Part shown: positions 8,150 to 16,511 of the stretch, one piece after another
How the letters are laid out: every line of letters begins with the position of its first letter
How positions within the stretch are numbered: the stretch's first letter is position 1
Source of the DNA: Pelagicoccus sp. SDUM812003
Lineage (GTDB): Bacteria; Verrucomicrobiota; Verrucomicrobiia; Opitutales; Opitutaceae
Reading direction: 5' to 3'
Length of the DNA: 64,000 bases
Assembly (NCBI RefSeq): GCF_031127815.1
Contig: NZ_JARXHY010000005.1
Span: forward strand, 124,001 to 188,000
The notes under the pieces: model-generated
The model's input: the letters and a program-made list of their open reading frames with translations, nothing else
The model's database searches: none
Told to the model about the DNA's origin: nothing
Translations under genes and position numbers: made by a program

Positions 8150-10066
8150 ATGAAGCAGGAAACTTTCTGGATCAGCGACGATGGAATCATCACTACCGCA
8201 AAATCCCGCCAAGGCTCGTCGGTGCTCGATCTGACGATCACTTTCAAACTACGAGACGCTCGCGAAATCGATTTCGTCTCGCCTCGACTGGCGAAGATCC
8301 AATTCACGGAACGCAGCTCCCTCGCTCGAATCGGCATCGAGATCTACGCCACTCAAGCTCCGCGTCGCAACAAGGACCGGCTCATCCTTAGCGCCGAGGC
8401 GTTCGTCTACGACACCGAGTTTCCCTGCTCCGCCTACGCCCACAACCTAGTGCAAACCGGCGTCCCCGCAGGCCGGCTTTTCTACGCTCCGGAAAGCCAG
8501 AAGCTCAGCTCGGACGAGATCTGGCAGGCCTTGCAGGACAATCGCATAAAGCTACCCAACTCCACTTCCATCGACCGCTTCGGCAGAGTATTCCTGACCC
8601 CGCACAAGGTACGCTACACCCTTCCGAAAACCGTCACCGAGCTCGACCACCTCCGCCTGGTGAAAGGCTACCTGCCACGAACCTTCCTAGACAAGGTGCA
8701 GGTGCGCGAGGACCTTTCGGTCGTTTCGCTCGAGCCGCAATCAGGCGTGCTCACCAGTTGCTCGATGTATCTAAAGGAGCACTACGTGGTACTCAATCGC
8801 GGCGAGGGAAACTTCGGCCTGCACTCCGGCGCCGTACTGCTCGACCCGGTCAAGACCTTCGGCTCCAACGTGGTGCTCGAGATCTACAACCGCAGCGATC
8901 AACCCGTGATCAATCCAGTCGTTTCCATCGAGGTGTATCGAGCGCCCCAATACGATCCGAATCGCACCGCCGAGCTCCGCGATCAGCGTCTGGTGTTCTT
9001 CTCGAACCTCGACAAAGTCTACCGCCAGCTGGACAACAAGCCCAAGGAGCACTTCGACCGCCTGCGACCGACCACCGAAATCTCCTTGCGCGGACAAAGC
9101 GCCCGCACGGAAAACCAGAGCATTCTCATTCGAGCGGACAACGCCATAAAGGACGAGATCTCCCGGGTGGCCCGAAATGGAAACTTCGGCTTCCGCACGG
9201 TCACTCAAGCCTTGCGCAAGGGCGACGCGGACGCCGACACTCTAGTGCTCGACTACTTCCCCAGCCTCACGGAACACATCGAGATCCTGGCCAACATACG
9301 GAAGCTCAAGCTCAAGAACCTGGTTTTCCGCAAGGCCACGCCTCTGCAGGAGTTCTTCCTCTCCAACGAGGCCCACAGCCATTTGGAGACCTACGACCAG
9401 CTCGGCCTAAAGGTCTACTGGCACAGCGCTCGGCTCAACGATCTCTACCTGCACACCTACAAAAACGACCATGGATTCTTCATCAGAGAGGAGGAGGTCG
9501 ACAAGTTCCGAGCCTGCACCATTCTGGCGTTCTACGGCTCGGCCCTGGAGATGAGCGATGCCCAGAAGCGCCACATCAGCGAACTGGTGGTGCGCATGAT
9601 CGACTTTTTCGGCACCAACGTGGGCATCCTCACCGGCGGAGGCGAAGGCGTGATGGGACTGGCCACCGACGTGGCCCTGCAAAAGGGATGCCTCACCGGA
9701 GCCGCCTTCCTGGAGCTGGAGGCCCAGCCTCCCAAGTTCGGCGTCAACTTCTTCAACACCTTCCAGGAAACCAATCGTCACAATCGCCAAAAGTGGTTTC
9801 AGGTGGCGGATTTCTGCATCTTCAACGTCGGCGGAGCTGGCACCGTGGAGGAGATCGGAATCGAGCTGTGCAATATGAAACTGGGCATCCGGCCGCGCGT
9901 GCCCTTCGTCTTCTTCCACGATGACTACTGGGCGAACCTGGAGAAGCAGTTCGACAAGCTGGTAGCCGACGGGCGCATGCCGACCTGGATGAAGGAACAG
10001 CTGCTCTTCTCCGGCGACCCGGACGAGATCATCGCCTTCTACCGCAAGAGCCTGCAGATCCTTTAG
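8150..10066 (+). CDS. LOG-family (lysine decarboxylase-like) domain protein with long N-terminal extension
   Basis: 638 residues. The C-terminal third (about 455-625) is a LOG/TIGR00730-type Rossmann domain: LAFYGSALEM opening, LTGGGEGVMG near 493-503, and VGGAGTVEEIGIE near 560. The family motif is PGGxGTxxE; here Val stands where Pro is usual. LOG enzymes release cytokinin-like bases from nucleoside monophosphates or act as nucleotide phosphoribohydrolases. The first 450 residues are not recognised; they look like mixed alpha/beta with a region (about 340-440) that might be a second Rossmann-like unit. Typical LOG proteins have about 200 residues. It sits alone before purD, so a link to purine nucleotides is possible but only suggested by position. 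Confidence 0.75.
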   Translation: MKQETFWISDDGIITTAKSRQGSSVLDLTITFKLRDAREIDFVSPRLAKIQFTERSSLARIGIEIYATQAPRRNKDRLILSAEAFVYDTEFPCSAYAHNLVQTGVPAGRLFYAPESQKLSSDEIWQALQDNRIKLPNSTSIDRFGRVFLTPHKVRYTLPKTVTELDHLRLVKGYLPRTFLDKVQVREDLSVVSLEPQSGVLTSCSMYLKEHYVVLNRGEGNFGLHSGAVLLDPVKTFGSNVVLEIYNRSDQPVINPVVSIEVYRAPQYDPNRTAELRDQRLVFFSNLDKVYRQLDNKPKEHFDRLRPTTEISLRGQSARTENQSILIRADNAIKDEISRVARNGNFGFRTVTQALRKGDADADTLVLDYFPSLTEHIEILANIRKLKLKNLVFRKATPLQEFFLSNEAHSHLETYDQLGLKVYWHSARLNDLYLHTYKNDHGFFIREEEVDKFRACTILAFYGSALEMSDAQKRHISELVVRMIDFFGTNVGILTGGGEGVMGLATDVALQKGCLTGAAFLELEAQPPKFGVNFFNTFQETNRHNRQKWFQVADFCIFNVGGAGTVEEIGIELCNMKLGIRPRVPFVFFHDDYWANLEKQFDKLVADGRMPTWMKEQLLFSGDPDEIIAFYRKSLQIL

Positions 10067-10160
10067 CCGCTCAGCAATCAGACGTCCACCGCCCGCGGTC
10101 GAACGGGCTAAACGCAACTCCATCGTTGACATCGAATCCCCCTTCCCAAACTCCCTTCTC

Positions 10161-11453
10161 ATGTCCGAAAACACTCCCCTAAACGTCCTCATCGTCGGTT
10201 CCGGTGGACGCGAGCACGCCCTCGCAAACGCATGCGTCAAGAGCCCCTTGGCCGCCCGAGTCATCGCCGCGCCTGGCAACCCAGGCATCTCGGCCGATTG
10301 CGATTGCTTCAAGGTGGCAGCGGACGACATCGATGGACTGGTCGCTCTCGCGGTCGAGCAAAAGATCGATTTCGTCATCGTCGGCCCCGAAGTGCCGCTG
10401 GCCCTCGGTCTGGTCGACGCCCTGCAGGAAAAGGGAATCCTCGCCTACGGGCCGAAGGCGGACGGCGGCCGACTGGAAGCCTCCAAGATTTTCACGAAAA
10501 AGCTGCTGCTCAAGCACAAGATCCCGACCGGGGCCGCTGCGGCGTTCGACAAGGTGGATGCCGCCATCGACTACCTGGAGACCGCTTCCTACCCCATCGT
10601 GGTCAAGGCGGACGGACTCGCAGCGGGAAAAGGCGTCATCATCGCCAAGGACCATGACGAAGCCGTCTCCACCGTGCGCGACATGATCGAAGGGGCAGCC
10701 TTCGGCGAATCGGGCAAGGAAGTCCTGATCGAGGAATGCCTCTACGGCGAAGAAACGTCCATCCATGTCATCGTATCCGGAAACGACTACGTGATCCTTC
10801 CCACCAGCCAGGACCACAAGCAGATCTTCGAAGGCGACAAAGGTCCGAACACTGGCGGCATGGGGGCCTACTCGCCTGCCGACTTGATCGACGACGACCT
10901 GATGGCTCGCATCGAAGAGGAGATCGTCAAGCCGAGCGTGGCAGGCATCGCGGCGGAGGGCATAGACTTTCGCGGCACCCTTTTCATCGGCATCATGATC
11001 ACCGAGGAAGGACCAAAAGTCCTGGAGTACAACACCCGCTTCGGAGACCCGGAAACGCAGGTCCTGCTCACGCGGCTGAAAACCGACCCCATGGAAATCA
11101 TGCTCGCCGCGGCCAAGGGCGAACTGGGCCGTCTGGACGTCACAGTCAAGGACCAGTACGCCATGGTGGTGGTGCTGGCCAGCGACGGCTACCCAGGCAC
11201 CTATCCCAAGGGCGAAACCATCACCTTCCCCAAAGCGGTCGGCGAAAACGAAGTCATTTTCCACGCCGGCACCCGTTTCAACGAAGCTGGGGATGTCGTG
11301 ACCAACGGGGGCCGCGTCCTCGGCGTCACCGCTCTAGGGGCCGACCTCAAAACGGCCGCTGACAAAGCCTACGCCCTCTGCGATCAGATCCGCTTCAAGT
11401 CGAAGTACCTGCGTCGCGATATCGGAGCCAAGGAGCTTAACCGCCAGCGCTAG
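10161..11453 (+). CDS. purD: Phosphoribosylamine-glycine ligase (GAR synthetase)
   Basis: 430 residues, the usual length. It catalyses the second step of de novo purine synthesis, ATP-dependent joining of glycine to phosphoribosylamine. Seen: NVLIVGSGGREHALA at the start, VGPEVPLALGLVDAL, the ATP-grasp segment with VVKADGLAAGKGV, GPNTGGMGAYSP and the metal-binding EYNTRFGDPETQ. The start at 10161 gives the canonical N-terminus; no clear Shine-Dalgarno precedes it. It is followed by a strong terminator 137 bases downstream and seems monocistronic. Confidence 0.97.
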   Translation: MSENTPLNVLIVGSGGREHALANACVKSPLAARVIAAPGNPGISADCDCFKVAADDIDGLVALAVEQKIDFVIVGPEVPLALGLVDALQEKGILAYGPKADGGRLEASKIFTKKLLLKHKIPTGAAAAFDKVDAAIDYLETASYPIVVKADGLAAGKGVIIAKDHDEAVSTVRDMIEGAAFGESGKEVLIEECLYGEETSIHVIVSGNDYVILPTSQDHKQIFEGDKGPNTGGMGAYSPADLIDDDLMARIEEEIVKPSVAGIAAEGIDFRGTLFIGIMITEEGPKVLEYNTRFGDPETQVLLTRLKTDPMEIMLAAAKGELGRLDVTVKDQYAMVVVLASDGYPGTYPKGETITFPKAVGENEVIFHAGTRFNEAGDVVTNGGRVLGVTALGADLKTAADKAYALCDQIRFKSKYLRRDIGAKELNRQR

Positions 11454-11589
11454 CTGCGTTTCGAAGAAACGAGCAAAGTCGGAGTGGCCCGCGTTGCGTG
11501 GGGGTGTCGGCTATGCCTCGGTACTGCGAAATGCGCCCTAGCCAGGGCCCTCCCAAGCAGGGCAGCGGACCCTATCATAAAACAAGCGA

Positions 11590-11615
11590 GGGAGGTCAAA
11601 TGGCCTCCCTTTTCT
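11590..11615. terminator. Convergent terminator between purD and mpgP
   Basis: An eight-pair stem, GGGAGGTC (11590-11597) and GGCCTCCC (11602-11609) with one G-T pair and loop AAAT, is followed by TTTTCTT on the plus strand. On the minus strand it is followed by a looser T-rich run, so it may serve both converging genes; best oriented for purD. Confidence 0.8.
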
Positions 11616-11650
11616 TATTTCTGAAATCCTAGTTGAGATTCGTAAACGCC

Positions 11651-12490
11651 CTAGAGCGTCGGCACGGTATCGTTGGGTCCGATGAGCTCTTTGGCGACCT
11701 TGACCCAGCCCTTCGGTCCCACTCCGTTCACCCGCTCGATGCGCTTTCCGGAGAGGCCCGCCCACGATCCGTTGGGTCGCTTCACGAGGTGCGGCCAATC
11801 CACGTTTTCCAAAAGCTCCTGATCGTTTTCGCTGTCGCCCAGTCCGAAGGAAATCAGGGTTTCGTCGGACTGCATCTTCCATAGCTCCGCGAAGCGGCGA
11901 ATCGCCGCGCCTTTGTCGGCGTTTAGGTCGATGACGGTGTGGAAACGTCCGCCCGGCAGGCACTTGAGTCCTTCGTCCTCGAAAAGCGAATCCAGGGATT
12001 GCCAGACGTTTTCGTCGAGATTGATGGAAAGCGTTTCACTGTACTCGCGATCCTGGGCCCGGCGGGCGGAAGATAGGTCGAGCCCTGTCAGCGACGCCAC
12101 ATCCTCGGTCATCAATGTGCTGAATCCGCGCAGCGACTCGCCAAACTTGGATTCGACGCGGGCCAGGCGACGGCGCACTTCAGAAGACGGGATGCCGAGC
12201 TCCACACGCTGCCAGCCACCGCTCTCGGTCACGCCGGGCAGGTCCGGTTTCCAAAATCCGTTTGGAGCGATGATGGCGCTCCCGTTCTCCACGATGCAGG
12301 GCATCTCGATGTCGAGATCGCGTTGCAGCACGCGCTGCTCTCCGAATGTCTTGGATGAGCAGAACACGATCAAATTTCCTCGGGCCACCAGCTCGCTGAC
12401 GTAGGGTCTCGTCAGCTCGCTCGAATAGTCGTCGAAATCGATCAACGTGCCGTCGAGGTCAGTGAATATGGCTATTTTTTGGGTATTCAT
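11651..12490 (-). CDS. mpgP: Mannosyl-3-phosphoglycerate phosphatase
   Basis: 279 residues of the HAD superfamily, Cof/MPGP branch. It removes phosphate from mannosyl-3-phosphoglycerate to give the compatible solute mannosylglycerate. Seen: catalytic DLDGTL at 11-16 (Asp 11 nucleophile, Asp 13 acid/base), VFCSSKTFGEQ as motif II with the branch's S-S-K-T, ENGSAI, and GLGDSENDQELL as the metal-binding motif. It starts 36 bases after the mannosyl-3-phosphoglycerate synthase, so the two steps are co-transcribed. That pairing raises confidence over the generic HAD call. Confidence 0.9.
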   Translation of the reverse strand: MNTQKIAIFTDLDGTLIDFDDYSSELTRPYVSELVARGNLIVFCSSKTFGEQRVLQRDLDIEMPCIVENGSAIIAPNGFWKPDLPGVTESGGWQRVELGIPSSEVRRRLARVESKFGESLRGFSTLMTEDVASLTGLDLSSARRAQDREYSETLSINLDENVWQSLDSLFEDEGLKCLPGGRFHTVIDLNADKGAAIRRFAELWKMQSDETLISFGLGDSENDQELLENVDWPHLVKRPNGSWAGLSGKRIERVNGVGPKGWVKVAKELIGPNDTVPTL

Positions 12491-12526
12491 CGCTTGGATT
12501 AAGCAGGGTAACGCAGGCAGAGCTCC

Positions 12527-13729
12527 CTAGACCAACGAGAGCGATTCGGTGCCGCTGTGGAACGCCGTGTCGCAGTGCTCTAGGAATACATTCAAATTCA
12601 GATTGCTTAGGTTGCTGTAGACTTTCACCGGCGGCACCGGCTCCGGCTTTTCCAGTTTCAAACGCACCGCGCGTTCCTCCGCGATCTCGCGTTTGAGCAG
12701 CTCGGGGCAGAGCGGCGAGTTGTAGATCACCGAAAGAGAGGCGTCGATCATGTCTTCCACGTGCTCCTCTCCCTTCGATTCATGCATGTGCGGATTGCGA
12801 CTCTCGATCTGGCAAATCGTCACCTTGCCCCTGAGCTCCTCCGCTCGCTCCACAGGCAGAATGCCGCCCCACATCTCCAGCAAGTTCATGAAGTGATGGG
12901 TTTCCACCGCGTAGCCGGAGGCGTATTCGATGTTGAGAGCCAGGTCCAGAGTCAAGGCATGCTCGCCCGCGTTGCCGGTTTTCACCACCTCGGTTTCGTA
13001 GCCGCTGAAGTGGGTGAGCAGACGGTTGAGCGTGCGGTTGGAGTGCACCGAACTGCGCCCCCACTTGGCGAAGAAGATGGAGTTTTCCATGACCTTCGGC
13101 TTGGAGTTCCAGGAAATGCGCACGAACGTGTTGTCGGAATCGAACATCTCGAAGCCGGCCGCGTATTCCTGCACGTACTCGTGCACCGCGCCGGGGAAAT
13201 AGTTGTCGCTGTCGACGAAGCCAATATACTTGTTGTCCAGCCATTTCGCAATCAGCGTGCCCATGATCATGCCTTCGGCCTTGCCCGAACGGACCAGCCC
13301 GTCGTCGCCCAGCAGTTCGGTGTAGCCGGCGAGCTCGATCGCCTTGGCTAGACCCGCGTCCTTCTGATGCACCACCGTGACCTTCTTGTTGGTGAACTTG
13401 CAGAAATTAGTGATCGCTTCCTTTTCGATTTGGAAGCGATCTACCGGGCCGCGCGGGCTGTTGGAAACTACGATGATCTGGCAGGGGTGCGGGATGCCTA
13501 CGAGAACGCCTTCGATGAGCTTGAGCCGCTCGTTCTTGACCGGCACCACGATGGCCATCTTTCGTTGCCGTTCGTAGAGAGCCTCCGATGGGATTCGTCG
13601 AATCACGCCATCCTTGGAGACGGAATTGGAACCGAATTCACTGCCACCATCGAGCTCGTAGACCTTCTGTAGGCCGTAGATCTGGACTGCTCCAACGCGT
13701 TCGCATTCTCTCGGTATTTCAAGTCTCAT
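12527..13729 (-). CDS. mpgS: Mannosyl-3-phosphoglycerate synthase
   Basis: 400 residues, GT55-type. It transfers mannose from GDP-mannose to 3-phosphoglycerate. Seen: MRLEIPRECERVGAVQIYG and the MAIVVPVKNERLKLIEGVL strand of a GT-A fold. Also present are SNSPRGP, HQKDAGLAKAI, an RSGKAEGMIMG segment and the metal-binding GFVDSDNYFPGA around residue 173. These blocks and the length match the archaeal/thermophile MpgS family. It is the first gene of a two-gene operon with the phosphatase and has a 318-base upstream region available for control. The product, mannosylglycerate, is an osmolyte in marine and thermophilic microbes, so osmotic or heat induction is plausible but not visible. Confidence 0.92.
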   Translation of the reverse strand: MRLEIPRECERVGAVQIYGLQKVYELDGGSEFGSNSVSKDGVIRRIPSEALYERQRKMAIVVPVKNERLKLIEGVLVGIPHPCQIIVVSNSPRGPVDRFQIEKEAITNFCKFTNKKVTVVHQKDAGLAKAIELAGYTELLGDDGLVRSGKAEGMIMGTLIAKWLDNKYIGFVDSDNYFPGAVHEYVQEYAAGFEMFDSDNTFVRISWNSKPKVMENSIFFAKWGRSSVHSNRTLNRLLTHFSGYETEVVKTGNAGEHALTLDLALNIEYASGYAVETHHFMNLLEMWGGILPVERAEELRGKVTICQIESRNPHMHESKGEEHVEDMIDASLSVIYNSPLCPELLKREIAEERAVRLKLEKPEPVPPVKVYSNLSNLNLNVFLEHCDTAFHSGTESLSLV

Positions 13730-14047
13730 GTAGCTATTCCTCGAATCGGGGGTTTTGTATCAAATTGAGCAAACGCTCTCGACGACCACGAAAGAGCAGG
13801 CGCGATGCCAAGTGGGCATTTTCTTGCTTTCCCCGCTTATCTATTAATTTTTTTCACTCGTTCCGGAGGCAATTCGGCAAAGAATCTTCGTCCTACCCTG
13901 CGAGAACGGATAAGCGCCCCTAGGGCTTGTACCCGAAAAGTGAGGACACTGCTTTATTTTTCATGAAACGTCTCAAAATGAGGCGCCTCGAAACGGTTTC
14001 CCAATACCCCGGAAAAGAGTGAACACCAAGAGCTTGGAGAGCTTCGG
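13730..14047. other. Upstream region of mpgS
   Basis: 318 bases without a gene, between the end of a GNAT gene and the start of mpgS, both leftward. It contains an A/T-rich block near 13850 (ATTAATTTTTTT) that could hold the mpgS promoter on the minus strand, and a perfect palindrome GAGGCGCCTC at 13980-13989. No consensus -35/-10 pair with good spacing is evident. Confidence 0.4.
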
Positions 14048-14476
14048 TCAGGAAAAGGGCAGCTCCATTTCGATGTGGTCGATGCCGGCCTCCAAGTAGA
14101 TGTCGCCTTTCTCAAGAAAGCCTAATCGCTCGTAGAAGCCCTTGGCGGAGACCTGGGCGGAGATGACCACGCAGCGCAGGTCCGCTTCCCGGGCCATTTC
14201 GATGAGGCGCTGCATCACCTTGCAGCCGACTCCCTTTTGACGCCAGGTCTTGCTGACCGCCACTCGCCCGATGTGCCCGTCCGGCAGAAGTCGTCCTGTG
14301 GCGACCGGCTGATCGGCGTTGAAAGCCAGCACATGTCGGCTCTCCGGATCCATCTCATCGATCTCCAAATCCGCTGGTACGCCTTGCTCGTCGACGAAGA
14401 CGGAAAAGCGAATCGCCATGATGGAGTCTCGCTCCTGCGCGTATTCAACTTCCCTGACCTCCACTGCCTCGTCCAT
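14048..14476 (-). CDS. GNAT-family N-acetyltransferase
   Basis: 142 residues from the ATG at 14476. An alternative start at 14515 adds 13 residues that read as a Cys/Trp-rich non-conserved lead, so the inner start is chosen. The fold is recognisable: IRFSVFVDEQGVP at the N-terminus, HIGRVAVSKTWRQKGVGCKVM as the acetyl-CoA pyrophosphate loop (motif A), and AKGFYERLGF as motif B. The N-terminal VFVDEQGVP matches the YjcF/ElaA-like GNAT subgroup, whose substrates are mostly unknown. It follows the TonB-type gene by 99 bases on the same strand. Confidence 0.85.
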   Translation of the reverse strand: MDEAVEVREVEYAQERDSIMAIRFSVFVDEQGVPADLEIDEMDPESRHVLAFNADQPVATGRLLPDGHIGRVAVSKTWRQKGVGCKVMQRLIEMAREADLRCVVISAQVSAKGFYERLGFLEKGDIYLEAGIDHIEMELPFS

Positions 14477-14575
14477 CGACCCGCAGCATAAAAGCCATCC
14501 GCCGTGCAAGCTCAAGCCGTTTGATCTGGCTTTCCACCCTTGCAGGCAAAACGGCCAGGGCCCCAGCGAAACACG

Positions 14576-15745
14576 TCACTGGTAGAAAAACTGAAACGTC
14601 AAATCCTCGTCGTCGCCGAAAAGCTCGATCAGCTCGGCCGGCCAGTCGCCGTAAGGGGCGCCTCGCTCGATCGCCTCCCGGCACATGTAGATCCCGATGG
14701 CCTTGGAGGTGGTGCCTTCCAGTATTTCCATATCGGATACGTATCCATATCGATCGATCACGAAACGAACACGCACCATCGAATTGCGCTCCTTGTGGGA
14801 GCTGCGGTTCGCGAGATTGTCCCAGTTGATCTTCACCGCTTCGATCACCCGCTCCATATACTCTCCGAACTTGCTGGCCTTGGCGTCAGCCGCGAGCTGA
14901 CCCGTCGCAGCTACGCCAGCCGTGGAATTCCGCACCGGTCCCGACGGCACGCGAGGCAGTTTGGGACGAGCCCGTGGGCTTGGCACGCCATCGGCCGAGG
15001 TCACCAGAGCTGGCGACGGTGCGGACATGGGAGAATCCTCTGCCAGCTCCTCAGGCGTGTCGTTCTTGCCTTCCTCGCCTTCCATCGCTTCGCCTTCCAA
15101 AAAATCCGTCACGTTGGTCGGAGTCTCCTCGCGCTCCAAAAAGTCGAGGATCCCCTCATCGCCCAACTCCTCCTCGCGCGTGCCTTGGATCGGGATCTCC
15201 TTCTTCAGCGCCCCTTCGGACCGCTTCGTGAGCTGGAGCAGAGGGGCGGGTTGACTGCTCTCGGTTTGCTCCTGGTTGTCCTCCTGCCGCTCGCCAGTCG
15301 GCGGCGGGGCCGCCAGTTCAGGCTCCAGCTCCCCGCTGAGAAATTGCTGCGTCTCGATGTTTCGCTCGCTCTCCGAGGCGGGAAGAGCGTCCGGATCGAG
15401 CTCCTCCACCTCCTCCGGATTCGCTGCCTGCTGGTTGCGAGCCGAGATCCGATTGGTTTCGTCTGGCTCGTTATCCGGCACGTCCGGATTGGTTTGCGTG
15501 TAGACGAACTCCTCCTCCTCGACCGGATCCTCCAGCACGATGCTGAAGTCGCGAAAGCGGTTCTTCACTTCGCTGGGCTCGCTGCGAAACATGTCCTGCG
15601 GAATCCACCACCAGCCTAGCAAATGCAGCAACAAAGCTCCAAGAACGCCGACCAAGATCGAAACGCCGCCCTCGCGACGCTTGCCAAGGAGCATGCGGCG
15701 CATGGGGTCCTTTTCAAGGAGCGTGCTGTTTTCAGAAAATGACAT
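14576..15745 (-). CDS. TonB-type energy transducer with long acidic linker
   Basis: 389 residues. A basic cytoplasmic start (RRMLLGKRREGG) precedes one hydrophobic segment at about 28-48 (VSILVGVLGALLLHLLGWWW). A periplasmic linker of over 200 residues follows, strongly enriched in Glu, Asp and Pro. The C-terminal domain (about 285-389) contains MVRVRFVIDRYGYVSDMEIL, the strand pattern of TonB-like C-terminal domains. Classical TonB linkers are Pro/Lys-rich, so the acidic charge is notable. No ExbB/ExbD genes are adjacent; a TonB-dependent receptor lies 17 kb away. It may serve as TonB or as a TolA-like tether; TonB is favoured by the C-terminal pattern. Confidence 0.7.
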   Translation of the reverse strand: MSFSENSTLLEKDPMRRMLLGKRREGGVSILVGVLGALLLHLLGWWWIPQDMFRSEPSEVKNRFRDFSIVLEDPVEEEEFVYTQTNPDVPDNEPDETNRISARNQQAANPEEVEELDPDALPASESERNIETQQFLSGELEPELAAPPPTGERQEDNQEQTESSQPAPLLQLTKRSEGALKKEIPIQGTREEELGDEGILDFLEREETPTNVTDFLEGEAMEGEEGKNDTPEELAEDSPMSAPSPALVTSADGVPSPRARPKLPRVPSGPVRNSTAGVAATGQLAADAKASKFGEYMERVIEAVKINWDNLANRSSHKERNSMVRVRFVIDRYGYVSDMEILEGTTSKAIGIYMCREAIERGAPYGDWPAELIELFGDDEDLTFQFFYQ

Positions 15746-15792
15746 GTGCGAGGGAGCCGAGGAAGAAGCGCCGAGCCGAGCCCGAAGCGGGG

Positions 15793-16368
15793 CTAAAGCA
15801 AGCTATGACGCTCTAGCAAGGCCTTTGTTTCATCCAATGGCAACCCCATGATATTGGAGTGAGACCCTCGGAACGAATCGATGATCAGGCCGGTACCTTC
15901 CTGGATCCCATACGCTCCGGCCTTGTCCAGCGGATTCACCAGCTCGAAATAGCGATCGATGATCGCGTCGTCCAAAGGCTTGAACGTCACCTCGCTGCGG
16001 GCCCCATCCACCACTTCGACGCCTCGAGAACGGCAAACCAACGCGAATCCGGTATACACAATATGGGTACGCCCACCAAGCTGCTTCAGCATCCTGCGCG
16101 CGTCGGGCAAATCCTCCGGCTTCACCAGCACCCGCCCGTCGATATGCACCGTGGTGTCTGAACCGAGCACGAAGCGGTCCGCGTTTCGATCCGCGATCCA
16201 AGCGGCCTTGAGAAGAGCGTTGTGACGCACCATGCCTTCCGGATCGCCATGCCCCTCCTCGAACTCCTCCACATCCGCCGGCATGATGTCGAAACTCGCT
16301 CCGATCCTCTCCAGCAACTGCTTCCTGCGCGGCGACTGCGACGCCAATATGAACTTAGCCGTACCCAT
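15793..16368 (-). CDS. maf: Maf-like nucleotide pyrophosphatase
   Basis: 191 residues from the ATG at 16368; a start at 16407 would add 13 non-conserved residues. Maf proteins hydrolyse non-canonical or pyrimidine nucleoside triphosphates and are linked to septum inhibition. Seen: ILASQSPRRKQLLERIG with the conserved S-P-R-R at 12-15, VLGSDTTVHIDGRVLVKP, then DKAGAYGIQEGTGLIIDSFRGSHSNIMGLP. These include the conserved Asp, Lys and Gln positions. Expected activity is dTTP/UTP pyrophosphatase. It begins 60 bases downstream of one palindromic site that also occurs upstream of paaX, so the PaaX-like protein may regulate it. Confidence 0.9.
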   Translation of the reverse strand: MGTAKFILASQSPRRKQLLERIGASFDIMPADVEEFEEGHGDPEGMVRHNALLKAAWIADRNADRFVLGSDTTVHIDGRVLVKPEDLPDARRMLKQLGGRTHIVYTGFALVCRSRGVEVVDGARSEVTFKPLDDAIIDRYFELVNPLDKAGAYGIQEGTGLIIDSFRGSHSNIMGLPLDETKALLERHSLL

Positions 16369-16427
16369 ATCCTCCACCTTCTCCCATCCCCGACCAACTC
16401 CCCGCAACCCAGAAATGCCCCGCAGTC

Positions 16428-16465
16428 CGCAACTCCTTTTCGCAACCTGGCAAAAAGGAGTTGCG
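16428..16465. promoter_or_regulatory. Palindromic site A between paaX and maf
   Basis: Perfect 13-base arms CGCAACTCCTTTT (16428-16440) and AAAAGGAGTTGCG (16453-16465) around a 12-base centre that is itself partly symmetric (CGCAACCTGGCA). Over 44 aligned bases, 35 are identical to site B upstream of paaX. No T run follows on either strand, so an operator is more likely than a terminator. It lies upstream of maf on the minus strand. Confidence 0.6.
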
Positions 16466-16511
16466 CAAACCGTCTAGGCCTATCGTGCCTCTGCGTCGCG
16501 AGGACTCGGGT

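Noticed and set aside
14540-15619. Long plus-strand open frame (359 codons) over the TonB-type gene
   Set aside because: Exact antisense of the better-supported TonB-like gene; Arg/Leu-rich shadow composition.
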